5,755 nucleotides of DNA from Clostridiales bacterium (GTDB lineage: Bacteria > Bacillota > Clostridia > Lachnospirales > WQUN01): the NCBI GenBank assembly GCA_031271275.1, contig JAISWA010000089.1:1-5755 (forward strand), given 5' to 3'. Below the pieces are notes generated by a model that searched no databases, had not been told where the DNA came from, and saw only the letters and a list, made by a program, of their open reading frames with translations. Both the position numbers and the translations under genes were made by a program. Positions 1 through 5,755 of the stretch are shown in pieces; within the stretch, counting starts at the first letter, position 1, and every line of letters starts with the position of its first letter.

Positions 1-2618
1 CCGTTTTCGTCAAGCTGCATGATGATCCCGTAAGCGCCGATGTTGTGGCGGATTTGCGGCGTCATGTACGCGTCGTAAAGGAAGGTGGAAGCGGGCTGCA
101 ATTTGCCGCTGTCTTCCAGACCGATATCCTCCAACGGCGCGTAAAGCAGGTTGTACTGCACGGTGCTGTCTATAACCAACGCTTCACTGTTTTGGGCAAG
201 CAGTTCCGGTTTAAAGGCGTCGTCCCCGTAGCCCTCCGGCATATCGCCAAGAGGTTTAAGCCCCTCGAACACGGCGTCGATGTTTTCTTCAAAGGCACGG
301 ATGCCTTCGGCGTTCCCGGCGAACAGCGCGGTGATGTTATCGCGCACCGCCACCCTGTCCACCGCGTCCGCCAACTTTTGACGGAAAGCTTCCGGGTCTG
401 CTTCCAACGCGGTTTCGGCTTCGATTAAGAACTGATAATACTCAATGCCGCCCATATAAGCGGCGTAGGCGTAAGCTTCGTCGTGCGCCGCCATCGCGCG
501 GGTGTACTGGTAAGTGTACGGCGACTGGTTTATTTCGTTGCGCATAAGCGTCTTTAAACGGCTGACCACGCTTTTAACCGTATCGGTGTCCGACGTGTCG
601 CTGTTAAACACCAGTTCCTTCACCAGGTCCACGCCGGTCGGGTATTCGCTGTTCAGGCTCATCCACTGTACCGACAGGACGGGCGCGTAGCCGTCTTTTT
701 TGTCGAGCACCGTCGCGCTTGCGCTGAAACCGTTCAGATAGCGGGTCATTAAGGTGCTGATTTCGCTCAGGGAATGGTTTGAAGTGCCCAACGAGCCTAT
801 TAAATCGGTGTACAGTCTTAAATAATGGATTTCGTCCTTCGCAAGGGCGGAAATGTCAAAATTAAGCATGGTGCTTCCGATATCCGCCACGTCCGCTTCG
901 GCGGTCATATAACGCACGCCTTCGCCGTCCCGTTCGTTTATCCCATAGGAGGGGGCTTCTTCCGGCAAATTGTCCACGCCGATGACCTGGAATTTTTCCA
1001 CCAGTTCTTCCGGGGCTTCTTCCATGCTCCACGCGGCGAGGGAAGCGGTTTCTTCCACCATCGCGGCGATTTCGTCCTCGCTCATGGCTTCTTTAAGCGC
1101 GGCAAGTTCGGCGGCAAGCTCCGCGTCTTTGGCTTCCGTAAGGCCGGCTTCGGGGGAAGTCGTTACCAACGCCTTATGGGGGTTGTTCAACACATATTTT
1201 TGAAGCAGTTCTTCCATATACCCGTCGCCGAGTTTGGCTTCAATGGAATCAAGGGCCTCCAGGTATTCGTTGTAAAAGTCCAACCCGCCGCCCAGGCTCC
1301 AAAACAGCGAGGTGGACGTGGAAAGGTTGACGCCGAGGTTCGGCGACTCGGGTATGGTCAGGTTGCTGAAACGGTCGGCGGCCAGCAGCGCTTCCACAAT
1401 ATTTTGAGCCACCCCGTCTTCGGCGATTTGCGCGAGGGCGGTATCCACCGCGCTTTTAAAGGCTTCCGCGTCGCCCGGGTCAAGCCCGTCGCCCTGGAAG
1501 GTGAAAAAGGACACCGGCGCGGCGGATAGATTCAACATGGAAAAAACATTGGAGCCGGGGAATTTTTCCCGCATGTCCGTAATCAGCGGGGAAGCTTCAT
1601 GGGTCAAAGCGAGCATTAAAAATTGCAGGCCGATATTGTCTTCCAGGGTCGCGCCGTTGGCAGCGCCGGAATAGCTGATGATAGACGCGCCTTCGGTTTG
1701 GGAGCCCGCCTCCACCGGGAAGCGGTAGACTTCCGTGACCGGTTCGGTCAGCGGGTCGATAACGCCCGTTTCCACCGCAACCTCGGACTTTTCAAATTCG
1801 CTGAAATAGCCGTCCACCAAAGACAAAAAGGCTTCGCAGTCCAAATCGCCGTAGAGCGTGACGAGGGCGTTGGAGGGATGATAATAAGCCGTGTGGAAAT
1901 CCTTTAAATCCTGCCAGGTCATATCGAGGATGGCGTCCGGGTCACCGCCGTTTACGTTGGCGATAACGCTTCCGGGAAACAGCGCCTTAATCGCGTTGTA
2001 ATAAGCCGCCGCCTCAATGGTTTGGTTGCCCTTCATTTCATTGTAAACGGTGCCGGACACCGTAACGGGGGAGTCCGCGTCGGCAAGCTCATACCGCCAC
2101 GCCTCCCGCCGGTACAGGCGTTCCTCGTCATAAATCATGGGATGAAACACGCCGTCCAAATAATAATCCGCGATAACGAGCAGCTGTTCCGGGGAAAGGG
2201 ACGCCAACGGGTAGGTGGTCATCGTGTCATAGGTCATGGCGTTGACAAAGGTGTTGTAGGTACGGTTCGCCAACGGGAAGAACAGGTTCTGGGACGGATA
2301 TTTTTCCGAACCCGAAATGGTGATGTGCTCAAACACATGGGGTACGCCTTTGCTGTCGAGCTTGGGCGTCTTAAACGCGATGTTAAACGAGCGCTCTATA
2401 TCTTCCGAGGCGATGTAGAGCACCTGCCCCCCGGTTTTATTATGCTCGAACAATACCGTCTCCGCGCCGACCAAATTAAAATTGCCCCGGTTGGTTACGG
2501 TAAAACCGCCGACTTCGTCCCCGACGGCCGGCAGCCCGGCGACTTCGGCGGCGCGCGCGCTTACGGGGGTGTGCAAGGCAATGACCAGTGCCAAGCAGAA
2601 TGTTAATACTTTTTTCAA
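1..2618 (-). CDS. Secreted presequence-protease-like M16C zinc metallopeptidase (3' end outside window)
   Basis: I read an uninterrupted minus-strand frame of 872 codons running off the left edge. Family members are about 970-1000 residues, so roughly the last 100 are missing. The start is TTG at 2618, chosen for the AAGGAGG seven bases upstream and the signal peptide that follows at once (MKK, hydrophobic core, probable cleavage after A21-R22-A23). The inverted zinc motif HVFEH is at residues 94-98: H94 and H98 are ligands, E97 the catalytic base. E194 in NEMKG is the distal ligand, 100 residues on, as in PreP. A second M16 half covers about 250-430, the helical M16C-associated linker about 450-690, and part of the third M16-like domain the rest. 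The family degrades unstructured peptides inside a closed chamber. Export suggests peptide degradation outside the membrane. The C-terminal Arg/Tyr substrate residues of the family would lie beyond the edge. It is transcribed divergently from the blaI-like gene. Confidence 0.93.
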   Translation of the reverse strand, partial: MKKVLTFCLALVIALHTPVSARAAEVAGLPAVGDEVGGFTVTNRGNFNLVGAETVLFEHNKTGGQVLYIASEDIERSFNIAFKTPKLDSKGVPHVFEHITISGSEKYPSQNLFFPLANRTYNTFVNAMTYDTMTTYPLASLSPEQLLVIADYYLDGVFHPMIYDEERLYRREAWRYELADADSPVTVSGTVYNEMKGNQTIEAAAYYNAIKALFPGSVIANVNGGDPDAILDMTWQDLKDFHTAYYHPSNALVTLYGDLDCEAFLSLVDGYFSEFEKSEVAVETGVIDPLTEPVTEVYRFPVEAGSQTEGASIISYSGAANGATLEDNIGLQFLMLALTHEASPLITDMREKFPGSNVFSMLNLSAAPVSFFTFQGDGLDPGDAEAFKSAVDTALAQIAEDGVAQNIVEALLAADRFSNLTIPESPNLGVNLSTSTSLFWSLGGGLDFYNEYLEALDSIEAKLGDGYMEELLQKYVLNNPHKALVTTSPEAGLTEAKDAELAAELAALKEAMSEDEIAAMVEETASLAAWSMEEAPEELVEKFQVIGVDNLPEEAPSYGINERDGEGVRYMTAEADVADIGSTMLNFDISALAKDEIHYLRLYTDLIGSLGTSNHSLSEISTLMTRYLNGFSASATVLDKKDGYAPVLSVQWMSLNSEYPTGVDLVKELVFNSDTSDTDTVKSVVSRLKTLMRNEINQSPYTYQYTRAMAAHDEAYAYAAYMGGIEYYQFLIEAETALEADPEAFRQKLADAVDRVAVRDNITALFAGNAEGIRAFEENIDAVFEGLKPLGDMPEGYGDDAFKPELLAQNSEALVIDSTVQYNLLYAPLEDIGLEDSGKLQPASTFLYDAYMTPQIRHNIGAYGIIMQLDEN

Positions 2619-2623
2619 GATGC

Positions 2624-2633
2624 TTCCTCCTTA
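2624..2633 (-). promoter_or_regulatory. Strong Shine-Dalgarno site fixing the TTG start of the M16 protease
   Basis: Read on the minus strand this is TAAGGAGGAA, a near-perfect anti-16S match. Its AAGGAGG core (2626-2632) ends seven bases before the TTG at 2618. No in-frame ATG lies between it and the signal-peptide coding sequence, so it decides the start. A strong site paired with a weak start codon suggests moderate, fixed translation. Confidence 0.85.
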
Positions 2634-2651
2634 GAAATAAAATGCTTTCCC

Positions 2652-2680
2652 ATAGTATCAATAAATTAAGCGCCGCGCAA
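2652..2680 (-). promoter_or_regulatory. Weak candidate promoter for the M16 protease gene
   Basis: On the minus strand TTGCGC (2675-2680, 3 of 6 matches to TTGACA) is followed after 17 bases by TACTAT (2652-2657, 4 of 6 matches to TATAAT). Transcription would begin near 2645, leaving a leader of roughly 27 bases that contains the whole ribosome binding site. Overlapping alternatives such as GATACT exist, so this is only the best-spaced choice and needs start-site mapping. Confidence 0.3.
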
Positions 2681-2690
2681 AAAAAAATCG

Positions 2691-2719
2691 TTGACACCTC
2701 CTACGCCGTGTAGTAATGT
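2691..2719 (+). promoter_or_regulatory. Promoter of the blaI-like/M56 operon
   Basis: A perfect -35 TTGACA (2691-2696) is followed by a 17-base spacer and a -10-like TAATGT (2714-2719). Transcription would start near 2726, about 30 bases before the ATG at 2756. A run of nine A (2679-2687) just upstream of the -35 could act as an UP element or a bend. The -10 is poor, which fits a promoter whose spacer and -10 also have to carry repressor contacts. Confidence 0.6.
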
Positions 2720-2739
2720 CTGACTGCGACATATTGTAG
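2701..2739. promoter_or_regulatory. Putative BlaI-type operator region (overlapping dyads)
   Basis: Three symmetries are packed here. CTACGCCGTGTAG (2701-2713) is a dyad about its central base with one mismatched pair, and it fills the end of the -35/-10 spacer. ATGTC and GACAT (2716-2720 and 2728-2732) are perfect inverted arms seven bases apart, lying over the -10 and likely start site. CGACATATTGTAG (2727-2739) repeats the TGTAG end of the first dyad, with an ACA/TGT core. BlaI, MecI and CopY family repressors favour TACA/TGTA-like dyads placed over their own promoter, so autoregulation is likely. Which of the three is the real site cannot be told by eye. Confidence 0.5.
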
Positions 2740-2743
2740 GAAC

Positions 2744-2750
2744 GGAGGGG
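2744..2750 (+). promoter_or_regulatory. Ribosome binding site of the blaI-like gene
   Basis: GGAGGGG ends five bases before the ATG at 2756. It supports that start for the 130-residue product, a normal length for the family. Confidence 0.7.
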
Positions 2751-2755
2751 CGGGA

Positions 2756-3148
2756 ATGAAGCGAGAGGCGGCGGCGCTAAGCAAATTGTCCGGGGCGGAG
2801 TTGGAAATCATGCGGAAGGTATGGGAACTGTCCGAGCCTGTGACCGTTTCGCGAATGCTCGAGATATTTTTCGAAAGCCGGAAGTGGAAAACGTCCACCC
2901 TTTCCACCCTGCTCGACCGGCTTATTGAAAAAGGCTTTCTGACTAAAACGTTAAAGGGCAAGGTCAATTTTTACGCGCCCTTGCTTACCGAGGACGATTA
3001 TAAGGAACGCGAGACGCAGGCGTTCCTGTCGTCCGTCCACAACGGAAGCGTCAAAAGTTTTATCGCGGCGTTGGCGGACGGCGGCATTTCGCCGGAAGAA
3101 GTAAGGGAACTCCGCGCGTGGTTCCAAGAGAAATCCGGTGAGCGGTGA
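2756..3148 (+). CDS. BlaI/MecI/CopY-family winged-helix transcriptional repressor
   Basis: The 130-residue product matches the family's usual 120-130. The N-terminal winged helix spans about residues 9-78. It contains the characteristic LSGAELEIMRKVWE first helix, the recognition helix around WKTSTLSTLLDRLIEKG (44-60), and a wing ending in FYAPL (72-76). The C-terminal half (about 79-127) is the helical dimerisation region. Such proteins bind operator dyads as dimers and leave DNA after cleavage in the dimerisation region, triggered by the partner M56 peptidase. Aligned from memory with S. aureus BlaI, the N101-F102 cleavage point falls at A105-L106 here, so the cleavage residues are not conserved exactly. 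The gene has its own promoter with dyads, and its stop codon overlaps the M56 start. I give no gene symbol because a role in beta-lactam resistance is not supported. Confidence 0.93.
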   Translation: MKREAAALSKLSGAELEIMRKVWELSEPVTVSRMLEIFFESRKWKTSTLSTLLDRLIEKGFLTKTLKGKVNFYAPLLTEDDYKERETQAFLSSVHNGSVKSFIAALADGGISPEEVRELRAWFQEKSGER

Positions 3149-4728
3149 TGAAATTTTTATTGGAGTTATGCACGGCTTCCGCCGTGGGTTCCGTGCTTTG
3201 GCTCGCGCTTTTATTACTGTGCCCGCTTACGCGGAAAATATTTTCCTCCACATGGCATTATTACGCGGGGCTGATACCCGCCGTATTTTTGTTAAACGGC
3301 GGCAGGCTTTTCGCGCGGGTGTTTTCGGCGCTTATTTGCCTTATCCCCCAACCGGCGGCGGAAAGCGCAATCCCCGTCCCCCGGCAAATCATCCCCCCGA
3401 AAAGTTTCATCCCCTTCGAAAACGCGTCAGAAACAGTGGCGCGGTGGACGGAACAAGCGGCGCAAGCCGCGCGGCAGACGGAACCCGCGTGGGAAGCACT
3501 CGCGCCGCATCTGCAGGCGGCATGGGCGGTTGGCGCGGTGCTGTTTCTTTTGCGCGGGACAATCCCCTACCTGCGTTTCCGCCGGGCAGTGCTGCGGGAC
3601 AGTGAAGAATTCACGGTTTACGAAAACCGCCTGCCCGTGGTAAAAAGCCGGCGCGTTCTGGTTCCCGCGCTGCTCGGCGTGCTGAAACCCGTGATCGTCC
3701 TTCCCGAGCGGGATTACGGCGAGCGGGAACTTGCCCTGATTCTTGCCCACGAAAGCGCCCATTGGAAGCGGGGCGACCTGCTCGTCAAATTCTTGCTGCT
3801 GTGCCTTAACGGGTTGCATTGGTTTAATCCCTTTGTGTACGCGTTGCGAAGGGCTGCGGCTCAAAATGCCGAAAGCGCGTGCGACGAGGCTGTTTTACGA
3901 AATTTAGACAGCGCCGGGCGGCGGTTTTACGGAGAGGTCGTTCTTTCCGCGTTGGAATGCGCCGCGCCCCGGCACGCCGTTTTGTGCGCCGGCTTGTCGT
4001 CCGGCGGCAAAAGCGTAAAAAGAAGGCTGACCGCCATGATGAAGTTTAAAAAGGTGAGCCGTCTCGCGGCGGCGTTTTCCCTATTCGCCGCCATTGCGGT
4101 TTTTGCCGGGGGCGGGGCGCTCGCCTACGGGGCGCGGCAAGGGGAAGCCCTTACGGGCTATACGACGGAACTCGCCGGCGGCACACTTTGGCCCGGGAAT
4201 ATTCCGGCGGAGGAAGCCGCCGCCATTGCGGAAAAAGTTTTTTCAGAGGTATTTAACATAGACTCCGCCGGGCTTACGTATACCCTGCAAAACGTCCGCC
4301 ACGAAAATAAAGCCCACACGCCCACCGGTAAGTATTTATGGAAAATTTCGACGGACATACCGGACGGCGGCGACGCGTCCTACCGTTACGAGGTCTTTCT
4401 GGACGGGCTGACGGGTAAGCTTTGGCTGGCTGACCGGAACTATCTATGGGGCGGAAGCAATGAAACCCACCCCCGCAACGGGCTTACCAAAATGGAGTCG
4501 AATTTTCAGGGGCTAAAGAACGCGAACCCGGGGCAGGCCCCGTCGGAAGATTCGTCAGGTTCCTTCCTCTTTAGCAAGAACGATGCCGCAATTTTACAAT
4601 TTAACGTTAACGGCGGGGACGGCGAACAGGCGTCGGTTTCCCTTCTGCTTAACCCTTACGCCGGGGACTATGAATTGGTGCGGATAAAGAATCGGGACTT
4701 CCCCTACTCGGAATACGACCATTATTAA
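3148..4728 (+). CDS. BlaR1-like M56 membrane metallopeptidase with PepSY-like extracellular tail
   Basis: Two starts adjoin: GTG at 3145 (527 residues) and ATG at 3148 (526). I prefer ATG, which forms a TGATG stop-start overlap with the repressor gene and has GGTGAG five bases upstream. In 527-residue numbering, membrane segments lie near 4-26, 38-67 (one or two), 124-142 and 304-328. Between the last two is the M56 domain: HESAH at 202-206 (zinc ligands H202 and H206, base E203), HWFNPFVY at 225-232, and E243 of ESACDE as likely third ligand. Residues 292-295 (KRRL) lie just before the last membrane segment, where BlaR1 undergoes activating self-cleavage. The outer tail (about 329-527) has no penicillin-binding SxxK-type sensor that I can see. 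Residues 354-430 resemble PepSY (EEAAAIAEKV start, later Y.VFLDGLTGKLW), and 472-527 look beta-rich. The likely role is to sense an outside signal and inactivate the neighbouring repressor. Confidence 0.9.
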   Translation: MKFLLELCTASAVGSVLWLALLLLCPLTRKIFSSTWHYYAGLIPAVFLLNGGRLFARVFSALICLIPQPAAESAIPVPRQIIPPKSFIPFENASETVARWTEQAAQAARQTEPAWEALAPHLQAAWAVGAVLFLLRGTIPYLRFRRAVLRDSEEFTVYENRLPVVKSRRVLVPALLGVLKPVIVLPERDYGERELALILAHESAHWKRGDLLVKFLLLCLNGLHWFNPFVYALRRAAAQNAESACDEAVLRNLDSAGRRFYGEVVLSALECAAPRHAVLCAGLSSGGKSVKRRLTAMMKFKKVSRLAAAFSLFAAIAVFAGGGALAYGARQGEALTGYTTELAGGTLWPGNIPAEEAAAIAEKVFSEVFNIDSAGLTYTLQNVRHENKAHTPTGKYLWKISTDIPDGGDASYRYEVFLDGLTGKLWLADRNYLWGGSNETHPRNGLTKMESNFQGLKNANPGQAPSEDSSGSFLFSKNDAAILQFNVNGGDGEQASVSLLLNPYAGDYELVRIKNRDFPYSEYDHY

Positions 4729-4824
4729 ACATACGCAGGCTTCGCCCGTCAACGCTCAACTGTCGGGAAGCTCGCAAAAAAGACGACAAACGCAGATATT
4801 AGACAGGCTCTAAGGGGGTGCGCA
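4729..4824 (+). other. Intergenic gap with a weak imperfect hairpin and no clear terminator
   Basis: This 96-base gap holds an imperfect inverted repeat: GCTTCGCCCG (4739-4748) against CGGGAAGC (4764-4771), with a two-base bulge and a 15-base loop. No T run follows on the plus strand. A run of six A occurs nearby, and read on the minus strand its T run comes before the hairpin, so it is not a standard terminator in either direction. A GATATT (4795-4800) could be a -10, but no convincing -35 lies at the right spacing. The downstream lipoprotein gene may therefore be read through from the M56 gene or have a promoter I cannot recognise. Confidence 0.4.
4812..4820 (+). promoter_or_regulatory. Ribosome binding site deciding the GTG start of the lipoprotein
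   Basis: AAGGGGGTG lies four bases before the GTG at 4825, with its G-rich core (4814-4818) six bases from the start. The first in-frame ATG comes only after the lipobox, so GTG is the only start that keeps the signal peptide. Confidence 0.7.
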
Positions 4825-5755
4825 GTGAAAAGCAGGAAACATGCGGTTCCCGTATTCCTTTTACTCACGCTATCGTTATTGTTTTCATGCGGCAAAAAGG
4901 AGGAGGAGCAAGCATCCGCCGATATGGCGACGCCCCTCTCTATCCTCGCGCCGGATGCCTATAAAACAGCCATTGAAAGAGTAAAGTCAAAAATGAAAGG
5001 CGCGGAATTAAGCGTCACCGCCTATCCGGCGGAGGAAAGGGAATCTGTCCACACCCGTATGCAAATAGCGTACATGGCGGGTGAAGGGTACGACGTTTTT
5101 TTCCTGGACGGCCAACCCGTGTGGAATTACGCGCAGGGGGGATATCTGGCGGATTTCTATGAAATTATTGAGGAGGATGCCGGAACGGATATAGACGATT
5201 TTTACACCAATGTGCTAAAGGCGTTTGAATACAACGGCAAGCTGTATATGTTCCCGTTAAGCTTCGGGTTTGATTACATCGGCATTAACGCAAAGCTGCC
5301 CGGGGAATATATCGAAAGGTTCTCGCGGTATGAAACCATCAGCAACCGTGAGGTTCTGCGCATTTACAATGATTTGCGAAACGAGTACGCGGAGGATTTT
5401 AAAAGTCTTTCCCTGAGTAACGCGGAGTACCTGAACGAGCCCTATTCCGCCATCGACCACGCGTTGGTCAATTATATTGATATGGATAACCAATCTGCAA
5501 ATATCAATGACCGCCGCTTCCTTGAGACACTGGGAGAGGTAAAGCAAAAGTATGACGAGATGAACTTGTTTGCCCGGGATCGGTACCTGGTGACGATTCC
5601 GATAGCAAGCAGAAAGGAACTCAGCGCGTATTCAAGCGCGTACATTTTTCTGGTGGACGCTTTGTATTTAAACCCCGTCAACGCCTTATTCTCACCGAAA
5701 GACCCGCGTTTTGTACACTATATCCCCATCGCGGACGAGGAGGGCAGGCTGATGA
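4825..5755 (+). CDS. ABC-transporter solute-binding lipoprotein, carbohydrate-type (3' end outside window)
   Basis: The frame is open from GTG 4825 to the right edge, giving 310 complete codons; relatives usually exceed 400 residues. The N-terminus is a lipoprotein signal: basic MKSRKH, a hydrophobic core, then lipobox LFSC with C22 as lipid-bearing cysteine, followed by a charged GKKEEE linker. The body looks like family 1 extracellular solute-binding proteins. Residues 80-95 read as MQIAYMAGEGYDVFFL followed by a D, the usual segment after the first strand. Residues 136-155 carry YNGKLYMFPLSFGFDYIGIN, matching the family's GKLY..P and Y-N elements near the hinge. The likely role is to capture a solute, probably a sugar or oligosaccharide, outside the membrane for an ABC importer. 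No permease or ATPase gene is visible here, so the substrate and even the transport role are inferred. It follows the M56 gene by 96 bases on the same strand. Confidence 0.8.
   Translation, partial: MKSRKHAVPVFLLLTLSLLFSCGKKEEEQASADMATPLSILAPDAYKTAIERVKSKMKGAELSVTAYPAEERESVHTRMQIAYMAGEGYDVFFLDGQPVWNYAQGGYLADFYEIIEEDAGTDIDDFYTNVLKAFEYNGKLYMFPLSFGFDYIGINAKLPGEYIERFSRYETISNREVLRIYNDLRNEYAEDFKSLSLSNAEYLNEPYSAIDHALVNYIDMDNQSANINDRRFLETLGEVKQKYDEMNLFARDRYLVTIPIASRKELSAYSSAYIFLVDALYLNPVNALFSPKDPRFVHYIPIADEEGRLM

Noticed and set aside
45..2606. Several plus-strand open frames (45-428, 825-1529, 970-1203, 1623-1907, 2022-2606)
   Set aside because: They lie opposite the continuous M16C protease frame, have no recognisable domains or ribosome binding sites, and arise because GC-rich coding DNA leaves the other strand short of stop codons.
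2595..2618. Cys at residue 8 of the M16 protease as a lipobox
   Set aside because: The preceding residues LTF do not fit a lipobox and the cysteine comes before most of the hydrophobic core. A normal type I signal site (A-R-A) follows later.
2476..3251. Minus-strand frames 2476-2697, 2701-2967 and 3060-3251
   Set aside because: The first overlaps the protease's N-terminal coding region in another frame, and the others lie opposite the repressor and M56 genes. None has a start context or domain.
3138..3605. Plus-strand frame of 155 codons overlapping the M56 start, and the minus-strand frame 3427-3864
   Set aside because: Both overlap the M56 gene, whose zinc motifs and membrane segments are clear. 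Their translations are arginine- and proline-rich shadows without family features.
2756..4728. Beta-lactam resistance regulator (true BlaI/BlaR1 or MecI/MecR1)
   Set aside because: No penicillin-binding sensor is visible in the M56 tail, and the divergent gene is a protease rather than a beta-lactamase or a penicillin-binding protein.
4739..4771. Rho-independent terminator after the M56 gene
   Set aside because: The hairpin is bulged with a 15-base loop and no T run follows it in either reading direction.
5257..5681. Minus-strand frames 5257-5547 and 5472-5681
   Set aside because: They lie opposite the lipoprotein gene, which has a clear lipobox and solute-binding motifs.
1..5755. CRISPR array, transposon ends, tRNA or rRNA genes
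   Set aside because: I saw no regularly spaced repeats, terminal inverted repeats, transposase frames or RNA gene signatures. Nearly the whole window is coding, apart from gaps of 137 and 96 bases.

Overview
The window looks like chromosomal DNA from a GC-rich Gram-positive anaerobe, most likely a member of the Clostridia (Bacillota). This rests on strong AGGAGG-type ribosome binding sites, TTG and GTG starts, a lipobox lipoprotein of the ABC sugar-binder type, a Sec-secreted M16C protease and a BlaI/M56 regulatory pair. The placement is an inference from gene content, and no RNA gene is present to confirm it.

Layout. Positions 1-2618 (minus strand) hold most of a secreted presequence-protease-like (M16C) zinc metallopeptidase whose 3' end lies beyond the left edge. 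A 137-base divergent spacer (2619-2755) carries a good promoter for the rightward genes, with dyad sequences in its spacer and over its -10, and a weaker candidate promoter for the leftward gene. Positions 2756-3148 encode a BlaI/MecI-type repressor, translationally coupled to a BlaR1-like M56 membrane metallopeptidase (3148-4728). After a 96-base gap with no convincing terminator comes a lipoprotein resembling ABC-transporter solute-binding proteins (4825 to beyond the right edge).

How they may work together. BlaI-type repressors bind dyads in their own promoter and are inactivated when the partner M56 protease is activated by an outside signal. Here the M56 protein lacks the penicillin-binding sensor of true BlaR1. 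It instead has a roughly 200-residue extracellular tail with a PepSY-like segment, so the signal is probably not a beta-lactam. The divergent secreted protease is the natural candidate for a co-regulated output. However, the clearest dyads sit on the blaI promoter and some 20 bases upstream of the protease's candidate -35, so control of the protease is a hypothesis. Nothing seen is certainly a new system. The combination of secreted M16C protease, BlaI repressor and M56 protein with a PepSY-like sensor is the part most worth following up.
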